Source: Bugula neritina (lineage: Eukaryota; Bryozoa; Gymnolaemata; Cheilostomatida; Bugulidae). From it: 64,000 nucleotides of DNA. The position numbers and the translations under genes were made by a program. Below are positions 1-14,700 of the stretch, piece after piece (the first letter of the stretch is position 1; every line of letters begins with the position of its first letter). The notes beneath the pieces are model-generated. The model was not told where the DNA came from, ran no database searches, and saw nothing but the letters and a program-made list of their open reading frames with translations. Where the stretch lies: contig OZ037770.1 in NCBI GenBank assembly GCA_964035545.1, positions 13,720,642-13,784,641 on the forward strand, given 5' to 3'.

Positions 1-1600
1 GAAAAAGCTAAACCGCCAGTTCTACACAAGTTGAGTTTATTAAGTGTAATTGTAATTGCTGTGCTAGCTCAAATTGACTTTGCTTTTATTTACATAGTAT
101 CTAGTGATTCACTGGAATACTTCGACTTTACTCTCATACTGCCCATGAGTTAAACCAACAGTAAGTTACTGAGAGCAATAGTTATAGCAATTCTTAAACT
201 GATTTGGAGCAACAATCACATGTGAAAGTCAGCAAATAGTAACTCAAGCTGTGCAACAAAATGCGACTGTTCTACACTCATACTAATATACATTTAACTA
301 TTACACATCTGGTGAAGTAACACTAATGTAGAATTAGGCAGTTATCAGACAACAGTGAGAACCTGTATAATGTATAACTATAAAATTATTCAAGTTGTCA
401 TACTCATGGTAATTATTGTAATACTTGGTCACTGATTTTGCTGTGTGTCATCTATTCACCAAGTGAGCTAATCATTATGATAAAAATAATCATAGTGATA
501 GTGATACTCATACTAATCCAATTAATTTTTATTGTTACAGTCACAGTTACATCTAGTAATATTCACTAGTAATAGCAATAGTAGTTAGTTACTCACCTTG
601 ACTTACTCTTAGGCCTACAGCTAACTTGCAGCTAAACTTAGTAAATACAATACCTAGTCTTATACTAATAGTAATAGTTGAACTAGCAATACTAGTAGGG
701 ATAATTATATTATTAATACCAGTAGCTTTCATTTACAAAGGCTACCTCTAAGAATTTAGTTAAAGTTAAAGTTGAACTAAAACTAAAGTGTTAGCTTTAG
801 TTCAAGTTTTAGTCTAACTTAAAGTTAAACTTCAAGAGTTATACTCATTCAATAATTCATATCATCAACGATAGTATAACTTATACTATCGTGAATGTAT
901 TAGTAATAGTTATAGTATTAGTTATACTTATACTTATAGTCACTATAAGTATAACTATTACTAATAGTAATAGTAATACTATAACTATTACTAATACATT
1001 CACGATTAGTATTACTATTATACTTAGAGTTAGTCACAGCGAGAGTCATAGTGATATAGGATATAGTAAGTAATAGTATTGTATTTCAATTTGTTAAACT
1101 TAAACTTAATCTTAAAGTAAAGGTAAATACTAATACTATAGTAATACTAATACTAATACTATAGTAATACTAATACTAATAGTAATAGTAATACTAATAA
1201 GTTAAACTTAAAGTTAAAGTTAACTGTTAACCCCCCACCACCTAAATGATATAACGCATGAATTAAGTTAGAGACTTTCTTTTAAAATAAAAATCTTACC
1301 AACGTCGTGCGTGATTTAGCTTACTGGAAGTTGGAATACGAGCTAAATACACAAGTCTATGTATTATGTAGATGTATCCATCAATCAATTATTCTGAATG
1401 TGTACGCATCACCAAGCGAAAAACGCCATATTGCTTTATCGTGCACGCCTTGTTCGTGATTGGTTCCAGTAATTGAAGTCTACAAGAACATGAAGATAAC
1501 TCGTCAAATTATTTTTTAGTTTCTTTTTTAAAATAAAAAAAAATTGATTTTTATATATTCTAATAAAAGAAAAATTATTTAAATCAGAGTTGTAAGCATC
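1..1600. other. Low-complexity intergenic DNA upstream of IBTK
   Basis: No gene is visible. The stretch is built from scrambled short words such as TAGTAATA, ACTAATA and AAGTTAAA on both strands (clear at 480-720, 780-830 and 890-1200). It behaves like a cryptic simple repeat rather than a clean microsatellite. The short open frames here are translations of these words and show no coding signature. Confidence 0.6.
869..1004. repeat. Nested perfect inverted repeats
   Basis: The 31 bases at 890-920 are the exact reverse complement of 974-1004. Between them lies a second palindrome around 929-953 (core ACTTATAGTCACTATAAGT). Immediately before is a third perfect palindrome at 869-891 (arms CGATAGTATA/TATACTATCG). 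Together they could extrude as a cruciform or come from a small palindromic element; no protein-coding capacity is seen. Confidence 0.75.
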
Positions 1601-1621
1601 AAGACTATTATAGTTTGCATT

Positions 1622-1663
1622 ATAAAACATGGCGGCGTCCATGTGTCATTTTCCGGTAACAAA
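1622..1663 (+). promoter_or_regulatory. Candidate IBTK first (5' UTR) exon and promoter core
   Basis: The motif AACATGGCGGCG resembles the YY1-type element common at metazoan housekeeping promoters, and it is followed by a good donor (AAA|gtaagt at 1663/1664). Spliced to the acceptor at 2697 it would give a 5' UTR leader. The ATG at 1629 is out of frame with the IBTK start and would make a short upstream ORF ending just inside exon 2. Splicing here is inferred. Confidence 0.4.
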
Positions 1664-2697
1664 GTAAGTTCACTGTATTTACTCAGTAAATACTATTTAC
1701 CTATACTAGCCTTGCATCTTACAATAATCAAAGATGCAGTATGATAGCATTTTTTAGGAGCCTTTTACTTAACTTTAAGTGAACCCTTTATTATATACCT
1801 AATGTCAAAAATAAAGTGTATAAGTAATATAACTTATAAGACTTAAGTCTAAGACTAAGAGTAAGAGTCAGAGTCAGAGTGAGAGTAAGACTAAGACTAA
1901 GAGCATTTAATTTTATTTAATCATTACCATTGGCATTACTATTAGTATTAGTATTGCTATATCTATTAATATTGCTATTAGTATTAGTACTGCTTATACT
2001 TATAGTTATTAAACAGTTACTTTTAACTTTGATTCATCTAAAACGGAAATCAGATAGTCACACTCACAGTGACTATGAAACACACCATCTTATAATAATA
2101 AATAATAAACTCACTAAAACTAAAAGTAGAAGTAAAACTGTGTAATGATGTCATCCCTTGCCCTCGGACAGACTAGATTTGCTATCAGTATTACGGTATC
2201 ACTATCAGTGGGAGTATCACTCTAGCAAGATCTGAAGTTTTGGTCAGCAAGCTGCAAAAATAATCCGCGTGTTTTCAAATCTTTTCTTTTAGTGATCTGT
2301 CAAGTTGGGTTCAAACTTCTGTATTTCCACATCCACTTTTGATGTTTTTGGTTAGCAGTAACATATCTATGGCACCAGAAGAACTCTACAAAGTATCACC
2401 AATCTCCAGAATTGCTTGATAAAAACTTATGTATGACTAATACAGTAATAGTAATAATATTTATTGTCCATTAAAATCATTGTAGTTCTACAGTGATGCT
2501 AGCTATTTTTAATTGTTGTTGCTTTGGACAAAAAACTCTAGCATTTTGATAACTAAGCTTTTTTTAATCTTTATGCTTATAAGTGCAACAGCTTATGTCA
2601 ATCATTGGTTTGGATTTAGACTTTTCATATAGCACAATTTAATTTTAACTTTTTGAATAACTAGTCTCTTATATCAAATTAGGGTACTTCTTTTTAG
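1664..2697. other. AT-rich non-coding stretch, probably first intron of IBTK
   Basis: There is no coding signal. 1845-1905 is an imperfect array of AAGACTAAGAG-like words, and 1930-2140 repeats TATTAGTATTAG-like words. It ends in the acceptor tactttttag at 2697. Confidence 0.4.
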
Positions 2698-2715
2698 GCT
2701 GGCCGATGTTGGACC

Positions 2716-5700
2716 ATGTCTAATTGCACATTCAAATGCCGTTCTAAGCAGCATGCCTATGAATTGAGTGTATCCATTCAAAATGGAACAACTGAGCAAG
2801 CAAAGGCATATGTGGCCACTTGCTTTAATGCTTTTAAAGGTTTAGACACATATGGGAGAAATCTGCTGCATGTGGCAGCCGCTAATGGTAAAATTTAAAT
2901 ATTAGAATTAAAAATGATTGAATTTGAGCCATTTCCTGTATTAACTTATAATATTATGTTATACTTATTGTATATAAGGATTAATAAGTTTTTTCTCTAA
3001 TTATCATTTTTTAACTTTCTTTTCTGAAGCAAATTTAAAAATTATAAGCTCATCATATTTAACTAACCTAGGGTTCCTATTTATAGTTGCATATACAACG
3101 ATGATTTTTCTTAAAAAGAAGCTTTCTTAACTATAGTTGAACATAAAGCTATTCTGTAATGGTATACTGCTGTGACCGATTGTCCAGCCAGTCAAATAAA
3201 ACAACTGTGATGGATGATATAAACTTTTATTTGTGATTATGCATCTCTAGTGAGTTCAGGTTTTGGTGCACTGGTTTGGGAAAAATAGAGTTTGCTGAAA
3301 ATCTAGATTTATAAAAATACATAAAACAGTTGTGTTTGCAAAAAATCTTTTGTTAAGAATAGAGTTGAAAATTGATGAGTTGTATAAATATGTTAAACAG
3401 TGGGATGGTCTTGGAGGACAATAAAGCTTTCTTATTGATTTGTAGTTAATTTTGAAAAATTGATGCTTTATGTATATTCCAATTGAGTTTTTTGTGAAAA
3501 GTAAATTATTTTCAGTGTTCTAAATATGATTCTTATTAGTTTTTATTTTTTTGCATTAATTTATCACTTTCACAAATAAGTATATCAATTTTGTCTAAAT
3601 TTTTTATTCGTGTCACGTTTTCTTTGTTTTAAATAGCAATTCTATATTTTGTTTTAAAGGGAAGTTGCAGTTGTTGCTGTGGTTACTAGAAAAAGCTAAA
3701 GGGTCGATAAACACTAAGGACAAAGAGTCTGGATGGACACCCCTACATCGAGCTGTATTCTACGGCCAAATCACATGTGCTATCAACTTAATTAAGGTGC
3801 AGTACACCCCAATAATTTTACATATTATCTATATTGAATAATAACAGAACACCAAGTGTTTTAATTTTTAAACTGTATGAAATATCCATGAATTGCAAAC
3901 ATTTGGTTTTGCTTATTTCAAACTCTGCGATACCTTGTTTGTGTTGAAACTACGTTTGATGTTTACTAAAACTCTGTTTTATGATATGCAATTTTATCTG
4001 CGTGCTAAACCAAAATTATGTTCTATTTTTGGAGTCATTCATCTAGTCTGGTTAAAAAGCAATGTCTTAAGTTAAGTAGTTGTTTTGTAGCAAGGTGCTG
4101 CATTGACGTGTAAAGACAATGAGAATTTAACTGCTCTAGACCTCTGTACCAAAGATCATATATACATGCCGTTTGTACAAAGTCATTCCGAGATTGGTGA
4201 GATAACTACAATGTGTATCAGTAGCACAAAACCGTGAATAAATTTTTAAAATTGTTTCTATCAACTTTCAATATTGGTTGAATGAATTTTCATTTTGATA
4301 GTTTTTGTAGTTATTCAACTAAAAATTAAAAACTTAGCTCTGCAAAGTTCAAAGTTCAGTTTTTATTGAACCTGAGCTGTAATACAAAAGGTAGATCTTA
4401 CATTACTTTGGTATTTGGTTACGGAACATAATACATCTAATATAACATATCTAATAAGTAATATAATATGTATTAAAGTATAACGTAACAATTATATTAT
4501 ACTAAAGTATAATATATATTAAAGTATATAACACCATATATAAATAATATAGTATATATTAAGGTGTAATAAAGCAATAATAATATACTAAAGTACATTG
4601 AGTTGGCAGAGTGTGTATATCAATCCCACATATAATTTCAGGCAGCTACATTGTATACACATGGGGAGACAACTCTAACTACACACTTGGACACGGAAAG
4701 GAATCACGAACCCTCCACCCTGAAGTAGTAGACATGTTCAGAAAAAAGCAGAACACCATTAAAAAGGTGAAAATTTAAATATTTGCCCCTCGTCACCTTT
4801 ATGATTATCAAATAATATTTACAATAATATAATGATTTTGTTGGCTGGCTGAAGTTCATAAACTAGTCAAAAAACCAAATAGAGAAGCGGTTTTGGCGGG
4901 TTTAGCTATACCCTTCCCCATCAATGTGAGTCAAAAACATACAGCGTGTAAATTACTGAAAACTATGCAGATTTCAACAACCTCGTGGCATTTTATTGCT
5001 CCAGTGTTAGTTGAATGAGTGTGCATATTAGAAGGAAGAAGGAAGGAAGACGTATTGTGGGTAAAGTTAATTTTGCATAGCATGAAAAGGAGAGCACGAC
5101 TTCTTATACAATAAACTGATACAAACAAAACACAGATATGCCTTTTCTGGTATAAAATAAGTTGTTGGCTTGTGGTACTCTATGCTTACCTTTATGTCAT
5201 GTAGGTGATTATATTGAATATATACCTTTTGTGTCACGCAGGTACTGATGAGAAGGTATCACACCGTATTCCTCACAGCAGATGGCGCCGTCTACACCTG
5301 TGGCCATGGTAGAGGAGGAAGACTTGGCCTGGGACACGAGAAACCAACTTTAGTAAGTGAATTTGTACCAGTAATGTGAAGCGTAGGAACTCGTAATTTT
5401 GTGAAGTCATCTATTGTTGTGGCTTCATAATCTGGAATGTTGAAAGTTATTTTAGGAAATTCCAATTGTTGCTAATTTATTATTTTAACATTTTTGTTAA
5501 AAAATTTGCACAAGAATTTTTTTAAAAGCTGTAATGCCCTATGTTGACAATTACATTTTTAATCAAAAGATTTTGCAGTTGCGGAGTTTTACAATACCTT
5601 TTAAACTTTGAACTTTAAAACAGCAAAAATAGCAATTTAGAGAAAGACTCTTTATATTTTAAACTTGTGGAATGAAGATCATTTTGCATCCCATCAAAGT

Positions 5701-8700
5701 TAGCGCCATTGCAATCATAAACTTGGTAAATGGTTCCCGGTTTAACGTCTTTAGATTTTGTAGCAACCAATGACTGTGAAGCTACCTCAAACACCACAAG
5801 CATTGACGGGTGGGTCAGGAGACGCCCTTAATGACAGTTCAGCTATAGTGAAAATACAGGATATTGCTGCTGCAAGAGATCATACACTATTACTAGGTAG
5901 TTAATTACAATGTAATTCATTTCATGTCACATACAGCTGGGAAACGTGTTAGTTTCATTGCTAAATAAACTTCCCATGAGAACTGCACATATTCAGGGTT
6001 GAGCTAAAATTCTTAATACTGCTATGGCATGTCTATAAAACAGTTTTAGTTTAATGTTAATATTTTGTGAAACACATTTCATATCTGTGGGAGTTGTCAC
6101 ATTAGTTTTATGGTTTTCTACTTCCAGGCAGCAATGGGAGAGTATACAGCTTTGGGAGCAATGACTTCAAGCAGCTGGGAATATACCCTGACCCCACTGA
6201 CAAGATTACAGAACCAAAGATGGTAACTTTATATTATAGTGTTTATTATATTACATTATATCTTTAGATATAATTTTTAAATACAAATCACAAAAAACAC
6301 AAGAGACCGTGTGATAGAAAGAGTTGTTAGAGGATTTCTTCGCTATTGTGACAAAGGAGCAATGATTATAATGTATATCTTTAGATATAAATCCTAATTA
6401 CAATTATAATAATGTAATAATATTACAATAACACTTGCGTGAGTTTATGGTCACCATCCATATGAGAACAGCTGATGAAAACAGTTTTTAAAGCAGGCTG
6501 AGGACTTATTTTCCTATTGTGAGAAATGAGCAATTGTGACTGGATGCTCTTCATAACATCTTTGACCTCTGACCTCATGTTTACTATTCATGCATTTTAA
6601 GCACTACACCACAACTGCTCTCTGTGATAATATGATCACAATTTTTGTGTGATGAGAAGTATTTTAGTTATTTTGGTTATTTATTATGGCTTCTGATTTT
6701 AGAATGTTTTAGAATTTTACCTTTGCATTACTGCTGGTATGCTTTTCAGATTTTTATTTTTAGTTTATTTTTAGGAGTTTATTATGAACTTGAGATATTT
6801 GCAATAACCAATAACCAATAAATAAGAATATCAATTTATTGTTATCTTTATTATTAATTATCAAACTATTTTAGTTCATTCACGGCCCATGATCAACATC
6901 ACATCACATGTCCCCACTTGTGAATCATGTCCTGCTTGGCTTATAACCTGTGAACCATACCCTGATTGGCTGGCTCATATTCTCTTACAGGTCAATGCCA
7001 AGCAGTTGATCAAAGGACCACCCATGAAGTTCATTGCTGCCGGAAGATTCCATTCGGTCGTAGCCAGCAGCACAACTGTGTATACGTTTGGTCTGAATTC
7101 AGGACAGCTGGGTCATGCCAAGGGAGATAGATATGTCCGGGTTAGTCTTCATATTCATTTCTATGAAACATAACCAACTTTCTGCTTTACCAAGTAGCCT
7201 CCTTATTTTCTGCTGTTTCATTATATATAATAAAATGAAAAGGAAAATTGTAAACCTAATTCTTAGTTTTAAATTTTCAAGCCAGCTTGGTGATCAAGCT
7301 GTTAAAACTAGCGTGCATTGAAAGTCAGCAATAATTACTATTAGCTTTATAGTACCAAGGATATTAGCATGAGCACGAAATTTCTTAAGAAACAAAATTG
7401 TTTGAGCATACAACTCTCAAGCAGTATGTAGATGATAGCTAATATTTTAATACTGCATAAATGAAGTGTGTCAGGTTTAATGCTATGACTCTGTGGTATA
7501 CAACAGTATGTTGGTAATCCTCTCTAGATGTACTCAATTTGTTTTCAATAGCCAAAGGTGGTGAGCTCTGTTAACATTCAAGACGGAAGTCAAGTTAGAC
7601 TAGTGGAGTGTTGTGACGCTGCCACTGTGGTTGTCATGTCAGCAGAACATAGAGAGGGGTTCTATGCCCTGTATAACTACACCACTAGATTCGTCAGCTT
7701 CAGGTATACACATCTTGTTAATATTTTTTTATATCATATAATAACTTGTTAACATTTTTTTCACTTTTATAACATAATAACTTGTTATAAGTTTCAATTT
7801 AGTTTATTCATTTAATATTAATATTATTCATACATATTGTATTTTCAAATTACAGCACAGTACTGAAAGCCAATCATACTATCTATTTTCATATAAAACT
7901 TTCAACTCAAAATCTTTTTGAATAAGACGACGACGACTGATTGTTTATTTCACTTGAGTTTTCACTACTGTACGTACTAGTAGTTATTATACATGGCACC
8001 ATTTTTTATATTACCAAAGGCAATATGTTTTTTATTTGTCATTTTTTGTATAAAAAACAAATAATTATTCCATGATTTTGTTTTTATTTTTATAAGAGGT
8101 GCAAAGTTTGATAAGAGAATAAGAATGCTGTCGGTCAGTGGTGGCAGACTTGACCATTCTATGCTGCCGGAATTACTTCAGGAGACTGGGGGAGCTGCTC
8201 TCAGAGTCTGCTGGGTCAACTATATAGGTCAAGTTAGTATTGCTGCCATACAGTGTAAATAGGTCAACTATATAGGTCAAGTTAGTATTGCTGCCATACA
8301 GTGTAAATAGGTCAACTATATAGGTCAAGTTAGTATTGCTGCCGTACAGTGTCAATAGGTCAACTATATAGGTCAAGTTAGTATTGCTGCCATACAGTAT
8401 AGATAGGTCAACTATATAGGTCAAGTTAGTATCGCTGCCATACAGTATAGATAGGTCAACTATATAGGTCAAGTTAGTATCGCTGCCATACAGTATAGAT
8501 AGGTCAACTATATAGGTCAAGTTAGTGTTGCTGCCATACAGTGTAAATAGGTCAGTTATAAGTCAAGCAGAGACCTCATACAACCCTCACAGTGTGACTG
8601 TTTTAGTTGTTACTCTGGGCTGAAGATGGAGGCGGAGTCATCAGGAGAGTGACCTATAACTCTCTGGGTAGACAACTCTCGCTCCTGCATGTCTGCTGTA

Positions 8701-11700
8701 GCCTCAGTGACCTGCTAGTCACTACAGATGAGGGTGGCGCCTACCTCCTCACTCCATCCGGCAAGAGCACAAACTCCCCATCAGGTGCTACTATTTTATA
8801 CTTTATAGTGTGAAAAGCTTTTCCTCTCTGAATTTCAAGTCTTAGCCCTAGTACCATGTGTTGTTTTACTTGGCTTCAGAGACGTCGAGGCTTGTCTCCT
8901 CCGTCCCCACCATCGATATGAAGATCAAGAGAATTCCTGGTGTGCACAGAGCTACCCAGTGTAGCATGGATCACAAATCTTGTAACTTTGCTATCTTACA
9001 AGCCAAAGAGTACACATGGTAAGCTGAGTTCCTACCTGGTATGGATATGAGGCTACAATTTAGTCAGTTCAGTATTGCAAGGCCACGTCTGTAGTTGCAT
9101 TCATTCCACATAACTGAACGCGATATTTTGTAATGCCTTTCCAATCATTGACAGCATAAATAAAGTTATGGAGTGAAAATACAATTAAATACTCCAGCTG
9201 ATTGAGTGATCTTCCAATCTATGCTAGTCTGGAACTGGTATAGAATATCAGGCCTGAGCTGTATATATAATAATGTTACTCTGTTGAATATATTGCAGTT
9301 TCTTTGCTGAAGTAGAAAGCTCTAGAATATCACAGGAGTTTTCTTCCCTGCTAGAGTCAGCTGACGAAATGGATGGAGTCAGCGATGTGGTTCTCAAGGT
9401 AAGCTAAGTCTCCTCTGTGTATTTCATATCTCACCTGCATTGCATTCACCTCCACATTCTGTCTCTCACCTGCATTGCATTCACCTCCACTTTTCGTATC
9501 TCACCTGCATTGCATTCACCTCCACTTTTCGTATCTCACCTGCATTGCTTTCTACAGATAGTTTACTGCATTTCTGGGAGACTGAAGATAAAATAGTCTT
9601 GTGCATAACAAGTTATGATAAATGTAAAATATTGTATAAAGTTTGGCTAAAATTTTAATACAAAGTGACTTGCCAATAAGCTAAGGAGTAATAGGACAAA
9701 ACTTTCACAACTCTTTGAGTGGAAATAGTTTGTGTCTGCTTTTGTTTAATGCTGATATTGAAAATATTTTAAATAGTTTTATTCTTTAATAAGGCTGTTG
9801 AACTTTCATGTTGGTTTATATTATTATTTTTATTTACTATTTAAACAAGTTTTCAAATTATTTTAGTGCAGTGGGGAGAGAATTGCTTGCCACAAATATA
9901 TTCTGGCTTCCAGAAGTAATTACTTTAGCAAAGTAATCTCAGAGTTGTCTGCCCCTAGCATAGTGGAGGATGAAGTATTCCACCCGCATATTCCTGTCTA
10001 TGAGATGCAAGAGATCACTGTCGATATAGAGCTCAAAACTCTCAAATTTATCCTTCGCTATATTTATACTGGAGTATTGGACAAAGAGTTACTCTCATCA
10101 AAGGGTATGCCTAAATAACGACTCTTATTCGAGATTGTAGTGGCTAACCCAACTGTGTATTTCTAAGAAAGGTGGTGTGGGCTTATGACCAACCCCCAAA
10201 CTTTCTAGTCAGTGTAACTCAAAGAACCTTGAGCTATTGTAATGGAATTTTAGTTTATTTATATTTCCTTGCTTTCATGTATGTTACATCTCATTTTTAC
10301 AATTAACATTTATTGTATTGCATGCACTGCACCCAACGTGATCTTGTGGCCAGAAAACATGGAATAATTGCATGTGAGACGACAACTCCATGCTAAATTC
10401 ATCATTATATTTAGCAGGGTGCTACCTCATTAATAATAATCAATAATGCTGTATATGTTTGTAAATAAATAAGAATTCAAGTCACTGCACCACAATATTT
10501 TTTTCTTCCAGATTCCCAGGCTACTCAAGTTAGAACTAAGCCTAAAACTAAACAAAAACTAAGTCGGGATAGTGAAGGGAAACAGGAACAGGAAATGATC
10601 CAGGAACTCTTTAAAAAATACGGTATCAAGTACAGACTGGGGTGAGAGCGTTAATGGATATCAATTGTTTTAAGTGTTCTTCCTTTTCATATAGCTAATG
10701 TTAATAGCACATTTTTACTTAATTTACTGTTTTATACTGTTATTCTTTGGTTCATCTTGCAAGTTTTGAATTGGAAAGAGAGGTTATAAATAGACTAAAA
10801 ACTATTTATAACCCAATATAATGACAGTTTGCTATTTCAATTGCAAACCTAACCTTCACACCTTGTGATAGGCTGTACGACTTCAGCTAATAATAATTGG
10901 TTGTATGACCTTCTAGTGCCCGCTCACCGGCTAGTCCAGCTCTCACAATGTCCAGCTACAGTAAACTGAGTGATGGCATCCTGACCTCATCTGACGGCAA
11001 AGAGTTCAAATGTCACAAGTGTGTGCTCGTGGCCCGCATGGAGTACTTTAGGACCATGTTCGCTGGGGATTGGTTCGAGGTTAGTACTGTGCTTGCTGTG
11101 TGCTGTCTCAAACTATATTGTATTCTCTCAGACTATGTTGTATTCTCTCAGACTCTCCTGGGTCATGTTACAGTGTCTTAAGAACAGTTATTTTTGATGA
11201 AATTACATGATTTATGCATCTAGCTAACTTTTCGAATGTATTTTGGCAAATTTATCTGCAAAAAGTTTGCTGTACATGTTTGGCAGTTTATTTTACTCTA
11301 AAAATATATCATAATATATTCTAATAGTATATTATATTATTTTCTAATTGTATATGATCTTCTAACAATGTATTATATTTTATTGTAATATAAAATGTTA
11401 TTTTTTAACAATACATTATATTATATTCTAATAATATACTCTATTATATTCTAATACGGTATTATATTCTAATAATATATTATATTATAATAATATACGG
11501 TATTATATTATAATAATATATTATATTATAATAATATACTATATTATATTCTAATAATATATTATATTATAATAATATACTATATTATATTCTAATAATA
11601 TATATTCTAATAATATATTGCCTCAAGTTTCTTTTGTCTCCATTGTTGACATCGAGTAACCAGTGAGAGTGCCATGTATTCCCTTGTGTTTACAGAGTGC

Positions 11701-14700
11701 CATGTATTCCCTTGTGTTTACAGAGTGCCATGTATTCCCTTGTGTTTACAGAGTGCCATGTATTCCCTTGTGTTTACAGAGTGCCATGTATTTCCTTATT
11801 TTTTCAGGGACAAGATAGAAAGGTCAGAATGGAGTTGCCCATCCCTGCAGATATCCTATCAGCTTTACTTCTATATGTCTACTCAGATGATTACTCACAC
11901 TTGAAGGGTGTGTCTACATACGTACTATTCTCTCTACTCTATGCTCTCTACTTGTAAACTGTAGTACTGTATGCGATGTTACATTGTATGTAGTTATATG
12001 TGCTATATTGTTAGTTTTTAGCTTATTCTTTCAGTTTAGCATCAATTGCTTTGGTGTTTCTATATGTTCATACAACCCTCAAACAGTTTGTAGATGACAA
12101 CTAAGATGTTTATTAGTAAATTTTAATTCCACATAAATGAAATGTGTCAGAGATTCCTTTAGGTTAGCATCTATTGCTTTATTGTCCGTATATGTCCAAG
12201 TAGCTATGTACATCATTTATCCATCATTAGTGACCAGGCAGTTTATCCATTAGCTCTCATTGGTTACAGAACATGACGTAGAGTTCATTGTAAATGTGAT
12301 GGTCGTGGCTGACCAGCTCTTGATCTCTAGACTCAAACAGATCTGCGAGAGTCTGATAGTCACTCAGCTGACTCTGGACAATGTGACACAAGTCTATGAA
12401 CTCGCTGACATATATCAAACTGTGCAGCTGAAGGTACCCCATGTTTTCTCTCTGCTTGTTAGTCTGTCTGTCTGTCAGTATGTCTGGCTGTCTGTCTGTC
12501 CGTCTCTCTCTCTCTCTCGGTTTGTTTGTGTGTGTGTGTGTGTTAGTCTGTTTGTCTGTCTGGTCATCTTTCTGTCTGTCTGTTTGTCTGTTGATGTGTG
12601 TGCTTAGGCTTTGCTCCATTCAACGAATACCTGACATAAAGTTCATCTACAATTGCAAAATAAATTATTCACTGTTGGATAAAAGATCATCCAATTGCAG
12701 ACTATCCAGCAAGAAAGTATTTAATTATAGATTAAGATAAAAGCTTTGGGACGATTCAGTCAAAATCTTATTTCATTATTTTGAAATGAAAAAATACTAG
12801 TTTGAACATCCAAGTTTGCGAGTGTGACAGTCAAGCTGTTGGTGGTTTCACAACAATTTTGTGTGTGTGAATTTTCATTCAATTGTTGTCTATTACTAAT
12901 CAGCGGGATGTCTCTCAGTTACTGAATTATTCAATGTTGTCTCAGGAAGCTGCGCAGATGATGATTTGTCTAAACATGGCTGAGATGTTGGAGTCGTCTT
13001 CCTTAGAGGAGTTGAATATAGAGTTGCTCATTGAGTTGACCAAGTATTACAGAAACAATTTGAGGTGCATTAGCAGACGATTCCTGGGCAAAGTCAGGTA
13101 AAGGAATTTTAATCTAAATCCTCTGTATGCACATTTAATCTACGCTATTTATATCATCCATTTCATTCCGCTACAGTTACAATAGCTCAGCTATTTGTAG
13201 TTGTTACGAGAAGTTGGTTCTTGTGAGTTTATTAACTGACTTACTTTCTATATACAGTGGGGGACCAACAGAAGATGATATGAATCAGGTTTTGAGGGAT
13301 GATGGGAAGGAGTCGTCTGCTTCTCTGAAGAGAACACGCAGACGTACTCGCACTTCCTCCAACTCGAGTGTAGAGACTGACGTGAAAGTTACAATGGAAG
13401 GTTAGTCAGCAGTTGGTTGAACAAAAGCATGCTCTTGGATGTGTAAGGTAGCAAAATAAGTGCCTACGTGACTGGCATTGCTTGTTATTCTAGAGTTGAA
13501 AATTGACACAAATGATTTTACTGGAGAGTTTGACTCACAGACAGACGATATTGTTTGCCCCGTTGCCGTGGTTACTGCACAACCACAGTCACCCGCTTCC
13601 ACTTCCTCCCCACAAGTATTCTCTAGCGAATCCATCTCTGTTATACCTGGCGGAGATTCTGAATCATCACAGGATGTTAGACAATCTAAGTCACCTGTTG
13701 AGAGGTATGTCACTGCATGGTAACACATCTATGGTATTGCTAGAGCACACACAGGTTTGGTACTGTTGCTAACAGATAGACTGGCAAATGGCTTTGAAAA
13801 TATTATATTTGTATTTAAATTTACTGTAGAATATCAACAGAGATTACTAATACTAGCTCGAGTTCTTCCAGTCAAAAGACAAAGTTAGATGAAACCTTGT
13901 CCCTTCGTCACATCATCAGTGAACAAGAGAAAAATGATGCTAAACACAATCAATCCAAGTAAATCCTACAAAACTCCGTATTATAGCTGAATACATTACA
14001 TTGATATTTGGGTCGAACATCGCAGTATTTAAGGGTGTGCTGTGTTCCAGTTCGACAGCCGTGATGGTAAATACTGTAGATTGTGTCATCTCAATACCAT
14101 ACTTTTTATCCAAAATTAGTTATTCAAATTATAGAAAAAGTTGTATTTAGACTGATTTTGATGTGTTGATTCTGAATTTGACCTCAGATGTTTTATGATA
14201 GCCTGCTGCCTCAATAATGTCGTATCAAGTCATTTCATTGCATAATTCAATAGCTCACTATTGAACTTTTTGCGGAAAACTGTTATAAATTTTCTTTTAG
14301 TATCAGGGTCAAAGACAAGAATTCCAGGCGAAGAAAGTACCGCTCTTTAGACGAGGTGCAGACGTCGCAATCTGAAAGTTGTCTCCAAGATTTGACTGTA
14401 GTCAGTCCCACCATACACAAACCCGCTTGGTAAGTGTCTGCTTTCTACTTTCTCTCCCTCCCTCCCTCCCTCCCTCCCTCCCTCCCTCCCTCCCTCCCTC
14501 CCTCTCTCTCTCTCTCATCTCACTCGTTGAATTTTAGCCTTGCCATGACATCATTCAGATTAGTTCAGAGTTAATCTAATATCGTGGTACTGTTTTATAA
14601 TGTATAGCATGCTGCTGTCATGATTCAGATGTAGTCTTCTGCTGAACACTTCTGTAATCTTCTTCGGTTTTTATAGGTCGATGAGCTCCTCAGCAACAGA

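Noticed and set aside
1629-1663. ATG at 1629 as the IBTK start
   Set aside because: Splicing to 2698 puts it out of frame with the IBTK N terminus and it ends at a stop in exon 2; at most an upstream ORF.
3893-4075. Small frames inside IBTK and MED14 introns (e.g. 3893-4075, 27063-27281)
   Set aside because: AT-rich, lie between well-supported exons and show no splice or family signal.
8173-8520. Minus-strand repeated protein (TYIVDL repeats)
   Set aside because: Shadow of the 48-bp minisatellite on the IBTK strand.
12257-12619. Overlapping frames rich in Cys/Ser/Val or Thr/Asp on both strands
   Set aside because: They run from an IBTK exon into the GTCT microsatellite.
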